Shown piece after piece: positions 17,714 to 26,986 of a stretch of DNA of 47,207 nucleotides. The position numbers were made by a program, and so were the translations under genes. The DNA is from Methanocella sp. PtaU1.Bin125 (lineage in GTDB: Archaea; Halobacteriota; Methanocellia; Methanocellales; Methanocellaceae), in the NCBI GenBank assembly GCA_002067315.1, contig MVRA01000101.1, positions 1 to 47,207 on the forward strand. Direction: 5' to 3'. Below the pieces are notes generated by a model. It was not told the origin of the DNA and ran no database searches. It worked only from the letters and a program-made list of their open reading frames with translations. Every line of letters begins with the position of its first letter. Position 1 is the first letter of the stretch.

Positions 17714-18391
17714 ATGGCAAGGAAAGACGACCTGCCGGACATGATCGTCTCGGCCGCGAGGTATGCGTTTTCTAACATGACCGCCCTCCTCATCGGCGGC
17801 ATCGTCATCGCGCTCTCTTTCCTTATCATCGGGCTGCCGTTCTTCCTGGGGTACATCACCCGGTGCATGAAGGAGATCGTCCGGGGCAACGGGGTGATGC
17901 CGGAGTGGGACGACATCGGGCAGATGTTCGTGGACGGCATCCGGATGACGGGCGTGTTCTTCGTCTATGTGGCCCTGTTCATCGCCGTGATTACGATCCC
18001 GGTGGTGACCCTCGCGATCTTCAACTTCATCGGCGCGCCGATGATGATCCTGCTCAGCACCCTGTTACTGGCGATCACGTCGGCCATCGTGTTTTGCCTG
18101 TTAGCCGTCGCCTTCTTCGCTTCGTGGATCGTCTACGCGAGCACCGGCAGCATGCGGAAGGCGATCACGGTGAAAATGGTGTGGGGATTCATCGTATCTG
18201 ACCCGACCAACTATCTGGTTGCCCTCGTGGCCTGTTCCGTCGTCGCGCTCCTGGGCGTCGTCGCCATGTCGCTCTTCGTCACCATCCCCTGGGCGCTGTT
18301 CGTCATGTGCTCCGCGGTCACCTTCATCTACGCCAAGTTCTACCAGGACACGATGAAGTCCACGGCCCATGCGCTGGACTGGCTGAAGTAA
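17714..18391 (+). CDS. DUF4013 membrane protein
   Basis: 225 aa. The N-terminal part matches the DUF4013 family: FFLGYITRCMKEIVRGN followed by MPEWDDIGQMFVDGIRM, then alternating hydrophobic segments. Such proteins are common in methanogens and have no known function. ATG 17714 is preferred over a TTG at 17702. It ends 32 bp before the precorrin-2 dehydrogenase start and may be transcribed with it. Confidence 0.85.
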   Translation: MARKDDLPDMIVSAARYAFSNMTALLIGGIVIALSFLIIGLPFFLGYITRCMKEIVRGNGVMPEWDDIGQMFVDGIRMTGVFFVYVALFIAVITIPVVTLAIFNFIGAPMMILLSTLLLAITSAIVFCLLAVAFFASWIVYASTGSMRKAITVKMVWGFIVSDPTNYLVALVACSVVALLGVVAMSLFVTIPWALFVMCSAVTFIYAKFYQDTMKSTAHALDWLK

Positions 18392-18423
18392 ACGTTTTAA
18401 GCCGGGGCGGCATATTTTATGCC

Positions 18424-19053
18424 ATGGCCCGGTACCAGCCGCTGTTCATCGACTTCACTGGCAAGCGCGTCGTCGTCTTCGGCGGCGGCCCGGTCGGTGA
18501 GAGGAAGGCGGCTTATTTTGCGGGCGCGAATGTCACGGTGGTCAGCAGGGACTTTACCCCCGGCCTGGAGTCGATGCCGGGAATCCGGCGGGTCAGGCAG
18601 CACGTGGTGGCTGCGGATGTGCCCGGGCTGGTCAAAGATGCGTTTCTGGTGGTAGCGGCGACCGGCAATCCGGCGCTGGACCGGGAGATCGCCCGGATGG
18701 CCGGCGAGGCCGGGGCCCTGGCCAACTCGGCGGCAGGCGGCTCGGAGGTCATCCTGCCGGCGAAGATCGTGCGGGACGATATCATCGTCGCGGTCTCCAC
18801 CGGCGGCACCAGCCCGGCCATGGCCCGGTTCATCCGGCAGAGGCTGGAGTCGTCGCTCGGCCGGGAGCTCGCGGACATGGCCCGGCTGCAATCGAGCCTG
18901 CGGGAGACGCTGAAGAAGGAGGTGCCTTCGCAGGAGGAGCGGGAACGGCTGCTATGGAAAGTGCTGGAGGACCCGGACGTCTGGGATGCGCTAAAGATAT
19001 CATACAATAATGGGATGCTTCTCGCTATTGAGAAGCTGCGGAAAGAAATATAA
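18424..19053 (+). CDS. Precorrin-2 dehydrogenase (CysG N-domain / Met8-like)
   Basis: 209 aa. An NAD-binding Rossmann motif near the N-terminus (VVVFGGGPVGERKAAYF, residues 16-32) and the conserved NSAAGGSEVILPA and STGGTSPAMARFIR blocks identify the enzyme that oxidises precorrin-2 to sirohydrochlorin, the precursor of siroheme, F430 and the anaerobic corrinoid route. The methyltransferase domain of full-length CysG is absent; it is supplied by cobA at 24070. ATG 18424 is chosen because earlier in-frame codons lie inside the DUF4013 gene. It leads the tetrapyrrole cluster but is separated from hemA by an AT-rich island. Confidence 0.92.
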   Translation: MARYQPLFIDFTGKRVVVFGGGPVGERKAAYFAGANVTVVSRDFTPGLESMPGIRRVRQHVVAADVPGLVKDAFLVVAATGNPALDREIARMAGEAGALANSAAGGSEVILPAKIVRDDIIVAVSTGGTSPAMARFIRQRLESSLGRELADMARLQSSLRETLKKEVPSQEERERLLWKVLEDPDVWDALKISYNNGMLLAIEKLRKEI

Positions 19054-19081
19054 ATTTGGGTTATTTATCGGCTACCCAAAT
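19054..19081 (+). terminator. Stem-loop directly after precorrin-2 dehydrogenase
   Basis: A perfect 8-bp stem, ATTTGGGT at 19054-19061 with ACCCAAAT at 19074-19081 and a 12-nt loop, begins one base after the stop codon. No U-run follows immediately, so it is a possible transcript 3' end or stabiliser rather than a proven terminator. Confidence 0.45.
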
Positions 19082-19581
19082 ATAATAAACCATACTATTT
19101 TTAATAAACTGAGATTGATGAAAAATGAGATGCTTTTACAATAATGAGATGATAAGATTCAATGAGCTAGATATTGGGCGATTTTAGATATATTTCTGAA
19201 TCACAAAGTAGTAAGTGTTTACATTGCGATTTGTTTTATACCATCATGGTTAAGGTCGCTATTAATTCTCGTATGTTTTTTCTTTTAATCCAGGACCTAG
19301 TTTTTGATGTACAATTTTTGCACAACAAACAGTCAGCTGAGCAACTATTTGAACATCATAAGGAACAGGCTCTGGCTTTAGTTTGTATTTATAATCTCTC
19401 ATGGCTCAGTAAGGAAGCGATCCGATTTATTTTTCAATTTATTGCATATAAGTTTTTTCTTTGATTCGGATATTCAAGCCAGCCACTAAGACCCATTATC
19501 CGTAAACTATATTCGGTTATAGTGCTAAGAATAAACCAAATAGTGTTACTTATTTACATTACATATTTATAGTGTGATACT
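19082..19581. other. AT-rich island in the tetrapyrrole cluster
   Basis: About 500 bp with base composition strikingly unlike the flanks (roughly one third G+C by eye, versus over 60%). The longest reading frame, 19174-19464 on the plus strand, would begin with TTG and encode 96 aa with no recognised domain and unusual composition; I do not call it a gene. Short repeats of AATGAGATG occur at 19122-19151. The end of the island, with CATATTTATAG before ATG 19582, probably carries the hemA promoter. It could be a decayed insertion or a long regulatory leader. Confidence 0.6.
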
Positions 19582-20865
19582 ATGCGGTGCCTCTCCAGCC
19601 TCTCGATCAGCTACAAAACAGCAAACGTCGACCTGATCGAGAGGGCCCGTCTCCCGGACCCCGACCTCGCGTTGCGCCGGCTGGCCTCCCGGGAAGGCGT
19701 GTCGGAGGCCATGCTGTTGCAGACCTGTAACCGGGTGGAGTTGTATACGGTATCCGGATCTCCGGATCTGCTGGCCGGCTTTGCCCGGGACGAAGGCCTG
19801 CCGTCGGAAGCGATGACGCCGGCGTCGGACGAGGGCTGCATGCGGGCGATGATGCGGCTGGCCTGCGGGCTGGAGTCGATGATCGTGGGCGAGGACCAGG
19901 TCCTCGGGCAACTGAAGGCCGCGTACCTGCATGCGGAGAAAAACCGCACCATGGGGCCGGTGCTCTCGGCCGTGGTGATGAAGGCCATCCACACCGGCCG
20001 GAGGGCCCGCGCGGAGACAAAGATCAACAAGGGCTCGGTCTCTATCGGATCGGCCGCGGTCGACCTGGCGGAGGCGATCGCCGGCGGCCTGCGGGGGAAG
20101 ACGATCCTCGTCGTGGGGGCCGGGGAGATGGGCACGCTGGTCGCCCGCGCGATCGCGGAGAAGAGCCTCCGGGCGATCTACGTGGCCAACCGGACGTTCG
20201 AGCAGGCGGAGAAGCTGGCTTCCAGCCTGCAGGGCACGGCGGTCCGGCTGGACCGGATAGAGGACTATATCAGCAGCGCCGACGTAATTATTTGTGCTAC
20301 GGGCGCGCCCCACATCATTATTACGAGAAAGATGATCGAACGGAACAGGAACGGCCACCCCCTGCTGGTCATCGACATCGCCAATCCCCGGAACGTCGAG
20401 ACCGCGGTCGGGGAGCTGCCCGGCGTCACGCTGCACAACATCGACAGCCTGAGGCGTATCAGCGACGCCAACCTGGAGACGCGTCGGGCGGAGGCGGCGA
20501 AGGTCGAGCTGATCATCGAGGAGGAGATGGCGCTGCTGAATCGGGACCTGAAGCGGATGCAGGCGGACAGCGTGATCGGCGGCCTGTACCGGAAGACGGA
20601 CAGCATCCGCGCCGCCGAGCTCGATTACGCGATCACGAGGCTGACCTCGGCGGGCGGGCTGTCCGAGAAGCAGGTCGGCATCCTGCGGGACTTCTCCGCG
20701 GCGCTGACCGGCAAGATCCTGGCCGTCCCGACGCGAAAGCTCCGGCTGGCCGCCGAGCGGAGCGACGAGGACTGTCTCCGGGTGGCACAGGACCTGTTCG
20801 ACCTGAAGGGTGAGGAGGAAGATGTCGTATCCAGTCACAAGGCCAAGGCGCTTAAGGCAGAGTAA
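19582..20865 (+). CDS. hemA: Glutamyl-tRNA reductase
   Basis: 427 aa, first committed step of the C5 pathway: reduces glutamyl-tRNA to glutamate-1-semialdehyde with NADPH. The nucleophilic cysteine lies in LLQTCNRVELY near residue 48. GLESMIVGEDQVLGQ follows, then the NADPH-binding segment TILVVGAGEMGTLVAR, and a C-terminal dimerisation helix region. Full length. The 3' end overlaps the hemB start, indicating co-transcription with the following genes. The promoter is expected in the AT-rich sequence just upstream; no ribosome-binding site is evident. Confidence 0.96.
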   Translation: MRCLSSLSISYKTANVDLIERARLPDPDLALRRLASREGVSEAMLLQTCNRVELYTVSGSPDLLAGFARDEGLPSEAMTPASDEGCMRAMMRLACGLESMIVGEDQVLGQLKAAYLHAEKNRTMGPVLSAVVMKAIHTGRRARAETKINKGSVSIGSAAVDLAEAIAGGLRGKTILVVGAGEMGTLVARAIAEKSLRAIYVANRTFEQAEKLASSLQGTAVRLDRIEDYISSADVIICATGAPHIIITRKMIERNRNGHPLLVIDIANPRNVETAVGELPGVTLHNIDSLRRISDANLETRRAEAAKVELIIEEEMALLNRDLKRMQADSVIGGLYRKTDSIRAAELDYAITRLTSAGGLSEKQVGILRDFSAALTGKILAVPTRKLRLAAERSDEDCLRVAQDLFDLKGEEEDVVSSHKAKALKAE

Positions 20866-21796
20866 GGCCATCCGCGGGATGGTCGGCGAGCACGCCCTGG
20901 ACGCCGGCGACCTGATCTGTCCGGTCTTTATCGACGAGACCGCTACCGAACGAAAGCCTGTCGGCTCCATGCCCGGCGTGGAGCGCCTGCCGCTTGATGC
21001 GGTGGAGGCCGAGGCGGACGAGATCGCCGGGCTCGGGATACCGGCCGTCATCCTGTTCGGCATCCCCGGGGAGAAGGACGAGACCGGCGAAGGCGCTTAT
21101 GCCGCGGGCAACGTCATCGAGAAGGCGGTCAGGACAATCAAGCGGCGAAACCGCGACATGGTCGTGATCACGGACGTATGCCTGTGCGAGTACACGACGC
21201 ACGGCCACTGCGGGCCGATCAAGAACAACACGGTCGATAACGACGCGACCCTCGACATCATCGCGAAAACGGCGGTCAGCTACGCGAGAGCGGGCGCCGA
21301 CGTCGTGGCCCCCTCCGGGATGATGGACGGCATGGTCCACGCCATTCGCAGCGAGCTGGACTTCCATGGCCTGAAAGACACGATCATCATGTCCTACGCG
21401 GCCAAGTACGCGTCGGCCATGTACGGTCCGTTCCGCGACGCTGCCTCATCCGGCTGCAAAGGCTTCGACCGGTCCACCTACCAGATGGACCCCGCCAACG
21501 CGGACGAAGCCATGCGCGAAGTGGCTATGGACCTGGAGGAAGGCGCGGACATCGTCATGGTCAAGCCGGCGCTCTCGTATCTCGACATCATCTACCGGGT
21601 CAAGGCCGAGTTCCGGGTGCCCGTGGCGGCGTACAGCGTCAGCGGCGAGTACGCGATGATTAAAGCGGCGGCGGCTAACGGGTGGATCGACGGCGACCGC
21701 GTCGCCCTGGAGGCGCTGCTGTCCATGAAGCGGGCCGGCGCCGACATGATCGTCACCTATGCCGCGAAGGATATCGCCAGGCTGCTGCAGGCGTGA
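20822..21796 (+). CDS. hemB: Porphobilinogen synthase (5-aminolevulinate dehydratase)
   Basis: 324 aa; condenses two 5-aminolevulinates to porphobilinogen. The catalytic zinc-site cysteines are in DVCLCEYTTHGHCG (near residue 120), so this is a zinc-type enzyme. The two active-site lysines are in MSYAAKYASAMYGPF and MVKPALSYLDII. ATG 20822 is preceded by overlapping GGTGAGGAGG within the end of hemA, and the genes overlap by 44 nt. The hemL gene follows after 50 bp. Confidence 0.96.
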   Translation: MSYPVTRPRRLRQSKAIRGMVGEHALDAGDLICPVFIDETATERKPVGSMPGVERLPLDAVEAEADEIAGLGIPAVILFGIPGEKDETGEGAYAAGNVIEKAVRTIKRRNRDMVVITDVCLCEYTTHGHCGPIKNNTVDNDATLDIIAKTAVSYARAGADVVAPSGMMDGMVHAIRSELDFHGLKDTIIMSYAAKYASAMYGPFRDAASSGCKGFDRSTYQMDPANADEAMREVAMDLEEGADIVMVKPALSYLDIIYRVKAEFRVPVAAYSVSGEYAMIKAAAANGWIDGDRVALEALLSMKRAGADMIVTYAAKDIARLLQA

Positions 21797-21846
21797 AAAA
21801 TGAATATCATTTATTGGCTTACTGTTTAAATCATTGAGGTATTCCC

Positions 21847-23139
21847 GTGAAACTGGACATGTCAAAATCGCTGTACGAACAGGCCGTTACCATCTTCCCC
21901 GGCGGGGTCTCCAGCCCCGTACGGGCCATCAAGCCTTACCCGTTCTACGTGAAGTCCGCCAGCGGCAGCCACATTACCGATGCGGACGGCAACGAGTACA
22001 TCGACTGTTGCATGGGCTACGGCCCGCTCATCCTCGGCCACGCCCACCCGGGCGTCCGGGAGGCCATCGCGCAGCAGCTCGAGAAGGGCTGGCTGTACGG
22101 CACGCCCACCGAGCTGGAGATCAGGTACGCCCGGAAGATCCAGGCGTATTTCCCGGGCATGCGGATGCTCCGGTTCGTGAACACCGGCACCGAGGCCACG
22201 ATGGGCGCCATCCGGGCGGCGCGGGGGTTCACCGGCCGGGACAAGATCGTGAAGATCGAGGGCGGCTTTCACGGCGCCCACGACGCGGTCCTGGTCAAGG
22301 CCGGCTCCGGCGCCGCCACGATCGGCGTGCCCGACTCGCTCGGGGTCCCGGCGGACGTGGCCAAGAACACGCTGCAGGTGCCTTTTAACGACGTGGCCGC
22401 CATGGAGGAGACGCTCTCCGCCCACAGGGACGAGATCGCCTGCGTGATCATGGAGCCGGTGATGGGCAACATGGGCCCCATCCTGCCGAAGGACTACTAC
22501 CTGCGGGCGGTGAGGAACCTGACCCGCGACTACGACGTGCTGCTCGTCCTGGACGAGATCATCACCGGGTTCCGCGTCAGCATGTTCGGCGCCCAGGGGT
22601 ACTATGGCATCGAGCCGGACCTGACCACGCTGGGCAAGATCGCCGGCGGCGGCCTGCCCATCGGCGTCTTCGGCGGGCGGAAGGACATCATGGAGACGGT
22701 GGCCCCGCAGGGCGGGGTGTACAACGCCGGCACCTACAACGGCAACCCGCTGTCCCTGGCCGCCGGCCTGGCGACCGTCGAGACCCTGGAGCGGGAGCGC
22801 GTCCACGCGAAGCTGAAAGACCGGACGACGGCGCTGGGCCAGGCGCTGACGGACATGATGAGGCACCTGAAGCTGGACTACACGCCGGTTGGCCTCGCGT
22901 CCATGTTCCAGGTCTTCTTCGGCCCGCAGCCCGAGAACTACGAGGGCGCGCTGAAGTCGGACAAGGCCAGGTACGTCGAGTTCTGGCGGCGCATGCTGGA
23001 GAACGGCGTCTTCCTGATGCCATCCCAGTTCGAGACCAACTTCCTTTCGGCGGCTCACACGCAGCAGGATGTCGACCGGATCGTGCAGGCCTGCCACCGG
23101 TCGTTCGAAGCGATGATGACGGGTCCCGGGACTCGCTAG
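21847..23139 (+). CDS. hemL: Glutamate-1-semialdehyde 2,1-aminomutase
   Basis: 430 aa PLP enzyme converting glutamate-1-semialdehyde to 5-aminolevulinate. Characteristic blocks are [14 protein letters not shown] at the N-terminus, [29 protein letters not shown], and the PLP-lysine segment [16 protein letters not shown] 21847 is the start because GAGGT lies six nt before it. It is placed between hemB and hemC, a little out of pathway order but in the same run. Confidence 0.96.
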   Translation: MKLDMSKSLYEQAVTIFPGGVSSPVRAIKPYPFYVKSASGSHITDADGNEYIDCCMGYGPLILGHAHPGVREAIAQQLEKGWLYGTPTELEIRYARKIQAYFPGMRMLRFVNTGTEATMGAIRAARGFTGRDKIVKIEGGFHGAHDAVLVKAGSGAATIGVPDSLGVPADVAKNTLQVPFNDVAAMEETLSAHRDEIACVIMEPVMGNMGPILPKDYYLRAVRNLTRDYDVLLVLDEIITGFRVSMFGAQGYYGIEPDLTTLGKIAGGGLPIGVFGGRKDIMETVAPQGGVYNAGTYNGNPLSLAAGLATVETLERERVHAKLKDRTTALGQALTDMMRHLKLDYTPVGLASMFQVFFGPQPENYEGALKSDKARYVEFWRRMLENGVFLMPSQFETNFLSAAHTQQDVDRIVQACHRSFEAMMTGPGTR

Positions 23140-23161
23140 CGAGTCAGGGGAGGTAACGGGC

Positions 23162-24073
23162 TTGAGGATCGGTACGCGAGGGAGCCGGCTGGCAATGGCG
23201 CAGGCCAACAGGGTATGTTCTCTGTTGAGCGAGAATGGGGTTAACGCAGAGCCCGTGGTCGTGAAGACCTCGGGGGACGTGCAGTCGGACCGCCCGCTGT
23301 ACGCGCTGAAGGGCTACGGCGCCTTCGTCCGGGAGATCGACGAGCTGCTGCTCCGGGGGGAGATCGACGCCGCGGTGCACAGCCTGAAGGACGTCCCCAC
23401 CGAGCGGCCGGAAGGGCTGACGCTGGCCGCCACGCTCAAGCGGGAGTCCGCGCTCGACCTCGCCGTGACCCGGGACGGCAGGCTTTTGAAGGACCTGCCC
23501 GGGGGCGCGGTGATCGGCACCTCAAGCACCCGGCGGAGAGCGCTGATAAGGCGGTACTACCCGGGGCTGCGGACGAAGGACGTCCGGGGCAACGTGGACA
23601 CACGGCTGCGTAAGATGGAGGCCGGGGAATACGACGGCATCCTGCTCGCCGAGGCGGGACTCATCCGGCTCGGCATTGTCCTGCAGGCCGAACGACTGGA
23701 CCCATACCAGTTCGTGCCGGCCGGCAACCAGGGCGTGATCGCCGTGGTGACAAGGGAGGACTCGCCCGCGCTCGGGCCGCTGCGACAGCTGAACGACCAC
23801 ACCACCTGGCTGGAGACCAGGGTCGAGCGGATCATCACCTCGGCGCTGGACGGCGGCTGCGTCGTCCCGATGGGCGCCTACGCGAGCATGGTCGGCGACG
23901 AGATCGACGTGATCTGCGAGGTGCTGTCCCTCGACGGGAGCCAGCAGGTCCGGGTCAGGGAGACGATACCGGTGGCCGGCTGCGAGGAGCATGCGCTGCG
24001 GATCGCGGAGCGGCTGGCGATGTCGGGCGGAAAGATGCTGGCCGGGGCGGCCAGGAAGGAGCTGTTACGATGA
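23162..24073 (+). CDS. hemC: Porphobilinogen deaminase (hydroxymethylbilane synthase)
   Basis: 303 aa; assembles four porphobilinogens to hydroxymethylbilane. RIGTRGSRLAMAQA opens the protein, followed by HSLKDVPTE and GTSSTRRRA. The cysteine that holds the dipyrromethane cofactor is in LDGGCVVPMGAYA (near residue 225). The start is a TTG with GGGGAGGT nine nt upstream. The last codons overlap the cobA ATG by 4 nt. Confidence 0.95.
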   Translation: MRIGTRGSRLAMAQANRVCSLLSENGVNAEPVVVKTSGDVQSDRPLYALKGYGAFVREIDELLLRGEIDAAVHSLKDVPTERPEGLTLAATLKRESALDLAVTRDGRLLKDLPGGAVIGTSSTRRRALIRRYYPGLRTKDVRGNVDTRLRKMEAGEYDGILLAEAGLIRLGIVLQAERLDPYQFVPAGNQGVIAVVTREDSPALGPLRQLNDHTTWLETRVERIITSALDGGCVVPMGAYASMVGDEIDVICEVLSLDGSQQVRVRETIPVAGCEEHALRIAERLAMSGGKMLAGAARKELLR

Positions 24074-24810
24074 CGGGAAAAGTGTACCTTGTGGGCGCGG
24101 GGCCGGGCAGCGCGGACCTGCTGACCGTACGGGCGATGAACGTGCTTAAGGAAGCCGACGCCATCCTGTACGACGCCCTGGTCGGAGAGGAAGTGAAGGC
24201 GCTGTTCCCCCCGGGGGCCGAGCTGATCGACGTCGGCAAGCGGGCGGACAACCACGCGTACCCGCAGGCGGAGATCAACCGGATGCTGGTCGACCTGGCG
24301 CATCAATACCGGACCGTGGTCCGGGTCAAAGGCGGCGACCCTTACGTGTTCGGACGCGGCGGGGAGGAGGCGGAAACCCTGGCGAGGCGCGGCATCACGG
24401 TCGAGGTTGTCCCGGGCATCTCCTCGGCGATCGCGGCCCCGGCCAGTGCCGGCATCCCGGTGACCTTCCGGGGCTACGCGTCGTCCGTGACGATCATCAC
24501 GGGCCACGAAGACCCGACGAAGGGCGCGACGGCGCTGGACTTCAGGGCGCTGGCGTCGCTGCAGGGCACGCTGGTCATCCTGATGGGCATCAAACGCCTC
24601 GAGGATAACGTGCGGGCGCTACTTGACAATGGCAAGGCCCCGGACACGCCGGTCGCCATCGTGGAGAGCGGCACCACCCGGGACGAGCGGGTCACCGTGG
24701 GCACGCTGGGGACGATCGTCGGGCTGGCGAAACAGCGCGGGGTGGAGGCGCCGGCCGTGATCGTGGTCGGGGACGTCGTCCGCCTGAGGGAAGTGCTGGG
24801 CAGGAAATGA
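24070..24810 (+). CDS. cobA: Uroporphyrinogen-III C-methyltransferase (SUMT)
   Basis: 246 aa SAM-dependent enzyme making precorrin-2 from uroporphyrinogen III. Diagnostic segments: VYLVGAGPGSADLLTVRA at the N-terminus, VVRVKGGDPYVFGRGGEEAE, and a central VPGISSAIAAPASAGIPVT. Single-domain form, so it is separate from the dehydrogenase at 18424. It overlaps hemC upstream and hemD downstream by 4 nt each, suggesting translational coupling. Confidence 0.96.
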   Translation: MTGKVYLVGAGPGSADLLTVRAMNVLKEADAILYDALVGEEVKALFPPGAELIDVGKRADNHAYPQAEINRMLVDLAHQYRTVVRVKGGDPYVFGRGGEEAETLARRGITVEVVPGISSAIAAPASAGIPVTFRGYASSVTIITGHEDPTKGATALDFRALASLQGTLVILMGIKRLEDNVRALLDNGKAPDTPVAIVESGTTRDERVTVGTLGTIVGLAKQRGVEAPAVIVVGDVVRLREVLGRK

Positions 24811-25571
24811 AGCGGATTGCCATTACCAGGCCCCGAAAGCTGCTGCCGGAAGCGGAAGCGCTGGTGCGATCCCGGGGACTCGAGCCCGTCCCGGCGCCCA
24901 TGATGGAGCTGGTGCCCCGGGAGGACGGGGCGCTGGAGCAATTTTTCAAGCGGCTTGAGGCGGGGGAGGTCGACACGGTCGTCATCACCAGCCAGAACGG
25001 CGTCGGCTTCATCTTCGACCGGGCCCCCGACGCCATGGCGCTGAAGGACCGGCTGAACCGGGTCGAGGTCATCTCCATCGGGCCGAAGACCAGCCAGGCG
25101 CTGGAGGAGCACGGCGTACGGGCGCGACGGATGCCGGCGGAGTACTCGAGCGAAGGCCTGGTGCGCGATTTCCGGCTGCCCGGCAGGCGCGTCGAGGTAC
25201 TGCGCAGCGACCACGGCAACCCGGTGCTCATCTCGGGGTTCCAAAAAGGCGGCGCGTCAGTGAGAGAAGTGATCATCTACGATATCGTGCCCCTGGCCGG
25301 GGACGCGCAGGCCGCCTTCGTCCGGGAGGCGCTGTCGGGCCGGATCGACGCGTTCACGTTCACCAGCACCATGACGGCGAAGAGCCTGCTGGCGATGGGC
25401 GAGTCTTTGGGAGTGCTGGATGACCTGAAGCGGGCCATTAACGACCGTAAGGTCGCCGTCATCGGCCACCCGACGGCCGACTTTTTAAAGGCCAGCGGCA
25501 TCCGCATCGACGCGGTGCCGGAGCGGTTCACCTTCGAGGACATGATCGACGCCCTGCTGAACGTCCTGTAA
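24807..25571 (+). CDS. hemD: Uroporphyrinogen-III synthase
   Basis: 254 aa; cyclises hydroxymethylbilane to uroporphyrinogen III. The family is poorly conserved, but the N-terminal IAITRPRKL, the central TSQNGVGFIFDR and SIGPKTSQALEEHGV, then DAFTFTSTMTAKSL and VIGHPTADFLKASGI all match its pattern of two Rossmann-like halves. It is the last gene of the cluster and overlaps cobA by 4 nt. Together these genes lead from glutamyl-tRNA to precorrin-2. Confidence 0.93.
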   Translation: MKRIAITRPRKLLPEAEALVRSRGLEPVPAPMMELVPREDGALEQFFKRLEAGEVDTVVITSQNGVGFIFDRAPDAMALKDRLNRVEVISIGPKTSQALEEHGVRARRMPAEYSSEGLVRDFRLPGRRVEVLRSDHGNPVLISGFQKGGASVREVIIYDIVPLAGDAQAAFVREALSGRIDAFTFTSTMTAKSLLAMGESLGVLDDLKRAINDRKVAVIGHPTADFLKASGIRIDAVPERFTFEDMIDALLNVL

Positions 25572-25641
25572 GGCCAGTGCCCCCTTATGGTAAAATATGA
25601 GTACTTATAAGTGATTCTTAAAGCTACGGGAGATCGAACTC

Positions 25642-26190
25642 ATGGCTATCTGTAAAAACTGCGGTACGGAGGTCCCCGGGGGCACCGAATTCTGCCCGAC
25701 CTGCGGCAGCCGTCTCTCGGGCGAAAGCCGGCGCAACGGCCGGCGGACGGACCGCTGGGAAATGTGGTGGGGAGACGAGCGGGTGAGGGAGTGGAGCTGG
25801 ACCTGGTCGCCGTTCTGGATCATGGTCAACGCCGTCGTCTTCGGCCTGGGCATTGTCCTGATAGGCACGCTGCTGTTCCTCCGGGCGTCGGGCTTCATGT
25901 CCCTGGTGTCCGGCGACAACTTCTGGGCCTGCCTGCTCATCGGCCTCGGCGCCCTCGGCGTCGTCCGCGAGGCGGCCAAGATCCTGGTGAGCGGCCGCAT
26001 GCACTGGCCCGGCGGGCTCATCTTCGCCATCGTGCTGATCGTCCTGGGCGCCGCCGGCCTGGCCGCGCAGCTCATGAACTGGGGCCACTACTGGTGGACG
26101 TTCGTGATCGCCGCCGCGGGCCTGATCATCATCCTGATGGGCGTCTTCAACTACTTCTGGATGAAGGCCCGGTTCAAGCGATTCGATTAA
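25642..26190 (+). CDS. Zinc-ribbon membrane protein
   Basis: 182 aa. An N-terminal zinc ribbon (CKNCG at residues 4-8 and CPTCGS near 20) is followed by a basic and Trp-rich linker and four hydrophobic segments, each with glycine-rich cores. This is the common archaeal type of zinc ribbon plus membrane domain; its function is unknown. TATA-like CTTATAAG at 25603-25610 and a GGGAG near 25628 serve it, so it is independent of hemD. Confidence 0.82.
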   Translation: MAICKNCGTEVPGGTEFCPTCGSRLSGESRRNGRRTDRWEMWWGDERVREWSWTWSPFWIMVNAVVFGLGIVLIGTLLFLRASGFMSLVSGDNFWACLLIGLGALGVVREAAKILVSGRMHWPGGLIFAIVLIVLGAAGLAAQLMNWGHYWWTFVIAAAGLIIILMGVFNYFWMKARFKRFD

Positions 26191-26321
26191 TGACACGACC
26201 CCGGCCGGGTATAATATTTGCCGGGCAAACGTCGCATGCATGGCGGTCGCCAGCTACACGGGCGGGCGGGCGCTCGCGCGTGCGCGCGTAACCGGGCGGA
26301 GAGACCCCCGGCGGCCCGTCA

Positions 26322-26876
26322 TTATTTCTTCGCCAGGTCGTAGTAGTAGCGGATCCGGCAGCTGTGCTCGATCATCGCCGTCGTGTTAAAACAGTCCTTC
26401 AGGTCCGGGCCGAAGGCGAACGAGCCGTGGCCGCGGTTGATGAATCCCTTGTAATGGCCCGATTTCAGCAGCCTGCCGATGTTGTCCCACAATAGCGGCT
26501 CGCCGGTCGCCCCGTCCACGACGGGGATGGTGCCGAGGAAGGGCAGGCCTTCGCTGTCGAGCGGCGTCACCGTGTCTTTCTGCAGCAGCGACTCGACGAT
26601 GGCGAAGGGCGGATGGGCGTGGATGATGGCCCGGGCGCCCGTGTTCATGTAGATAGTCCGGTGGCTCTGCGTCTCCGTGGACGCCTCGCCCAGCGGGTCG
26701 GACAGCGACGGCCCGACCTCGATGACGTCATCCGGCCCGTTGACTTCTCCGAGCATCACGTTGGTCCTCTTGATGACCAGCCCGTGTTTCGTGCGCACGC
26801 TGATGTTGCCGAACCGGGAGCTGGTCAGGCCGCTCTCCTCGAGCTTCTTACCCCAGAAAGCTATCTCTCGCCACAT
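26322..26876 (-). CDS. Class II aldolase/adducin family protein (FucA-like)
   Basis: 184 aa cytoplasmic zinc aldolase fold. GNISVR near residue 25, the zinc pair in IIHAHPPF and the later His in NRGHGSFAFG match L-fuculose-1-phosphate aldolase relatives. A homologue in Methanocaldococcus has been proposed to make lactaldehyde on the way to coenzyme F420; a similar role here is an inference only. A conserved Glu of the family is likely the one in ASTETQSH. ATG 26876 has GGATGG seven nt upstream; a longer form from 26897 adds seven residues. The gene is divergent from a methyltransferase. Confidence 0.82.
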   Translation of the reverse strand: MWREIAFWGKKLEESGLTSSRFGNISVRTKHGLVIKRTNVMLGEVNGPDDVIEVGPSLSDPLGEASTETQSHRTIYMNTGARAIIHAHPPFAIVESLLQKDTVTPLDSEGLPFLGTIPVVDGATGEPLLWDNIGRLLKSGHYKGFINRGHGSFAFGPDLKDCFNTTAMIEHSCRIRYYYDLAKK

Positions 26877-26905
26877 CACTATCCCATCCAGATACACACC
26901 TGCAC

Positions 26906-26915
26906 ATTATTATAT
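26906..26915 (-). promoter_or_regulatory. TATA box of the aldolase gene
   Basis: On the minus strand AGATATAATA lies about 35 nt before ATG 26876, giving a leader of around 10 nt that still includes the GGATGG ribosome-binding site. Confidence 0.5.
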
Positions 26916-26986
26916 CTATCCGGCCATAGACGATACTGTGAGCCGGAACCGCGGGCTCCACCGGAAATAAAGGGGGTAAATGCGCT

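Noticed and set aside
19174-19464. 96-codon frame in the AT-rich island
   Set aside because: TTG start, no ribosome-binding site, no recognised domain, and composition fits random AT-rich sequence; kept only as a note in the island entry.
26197-26320. A fifth family E copy before the aldolase gene
   Set aside because: It shares CGGCCGGGTAT and a CG tract, but the order and spacing of other blocks do not match well enough to call.
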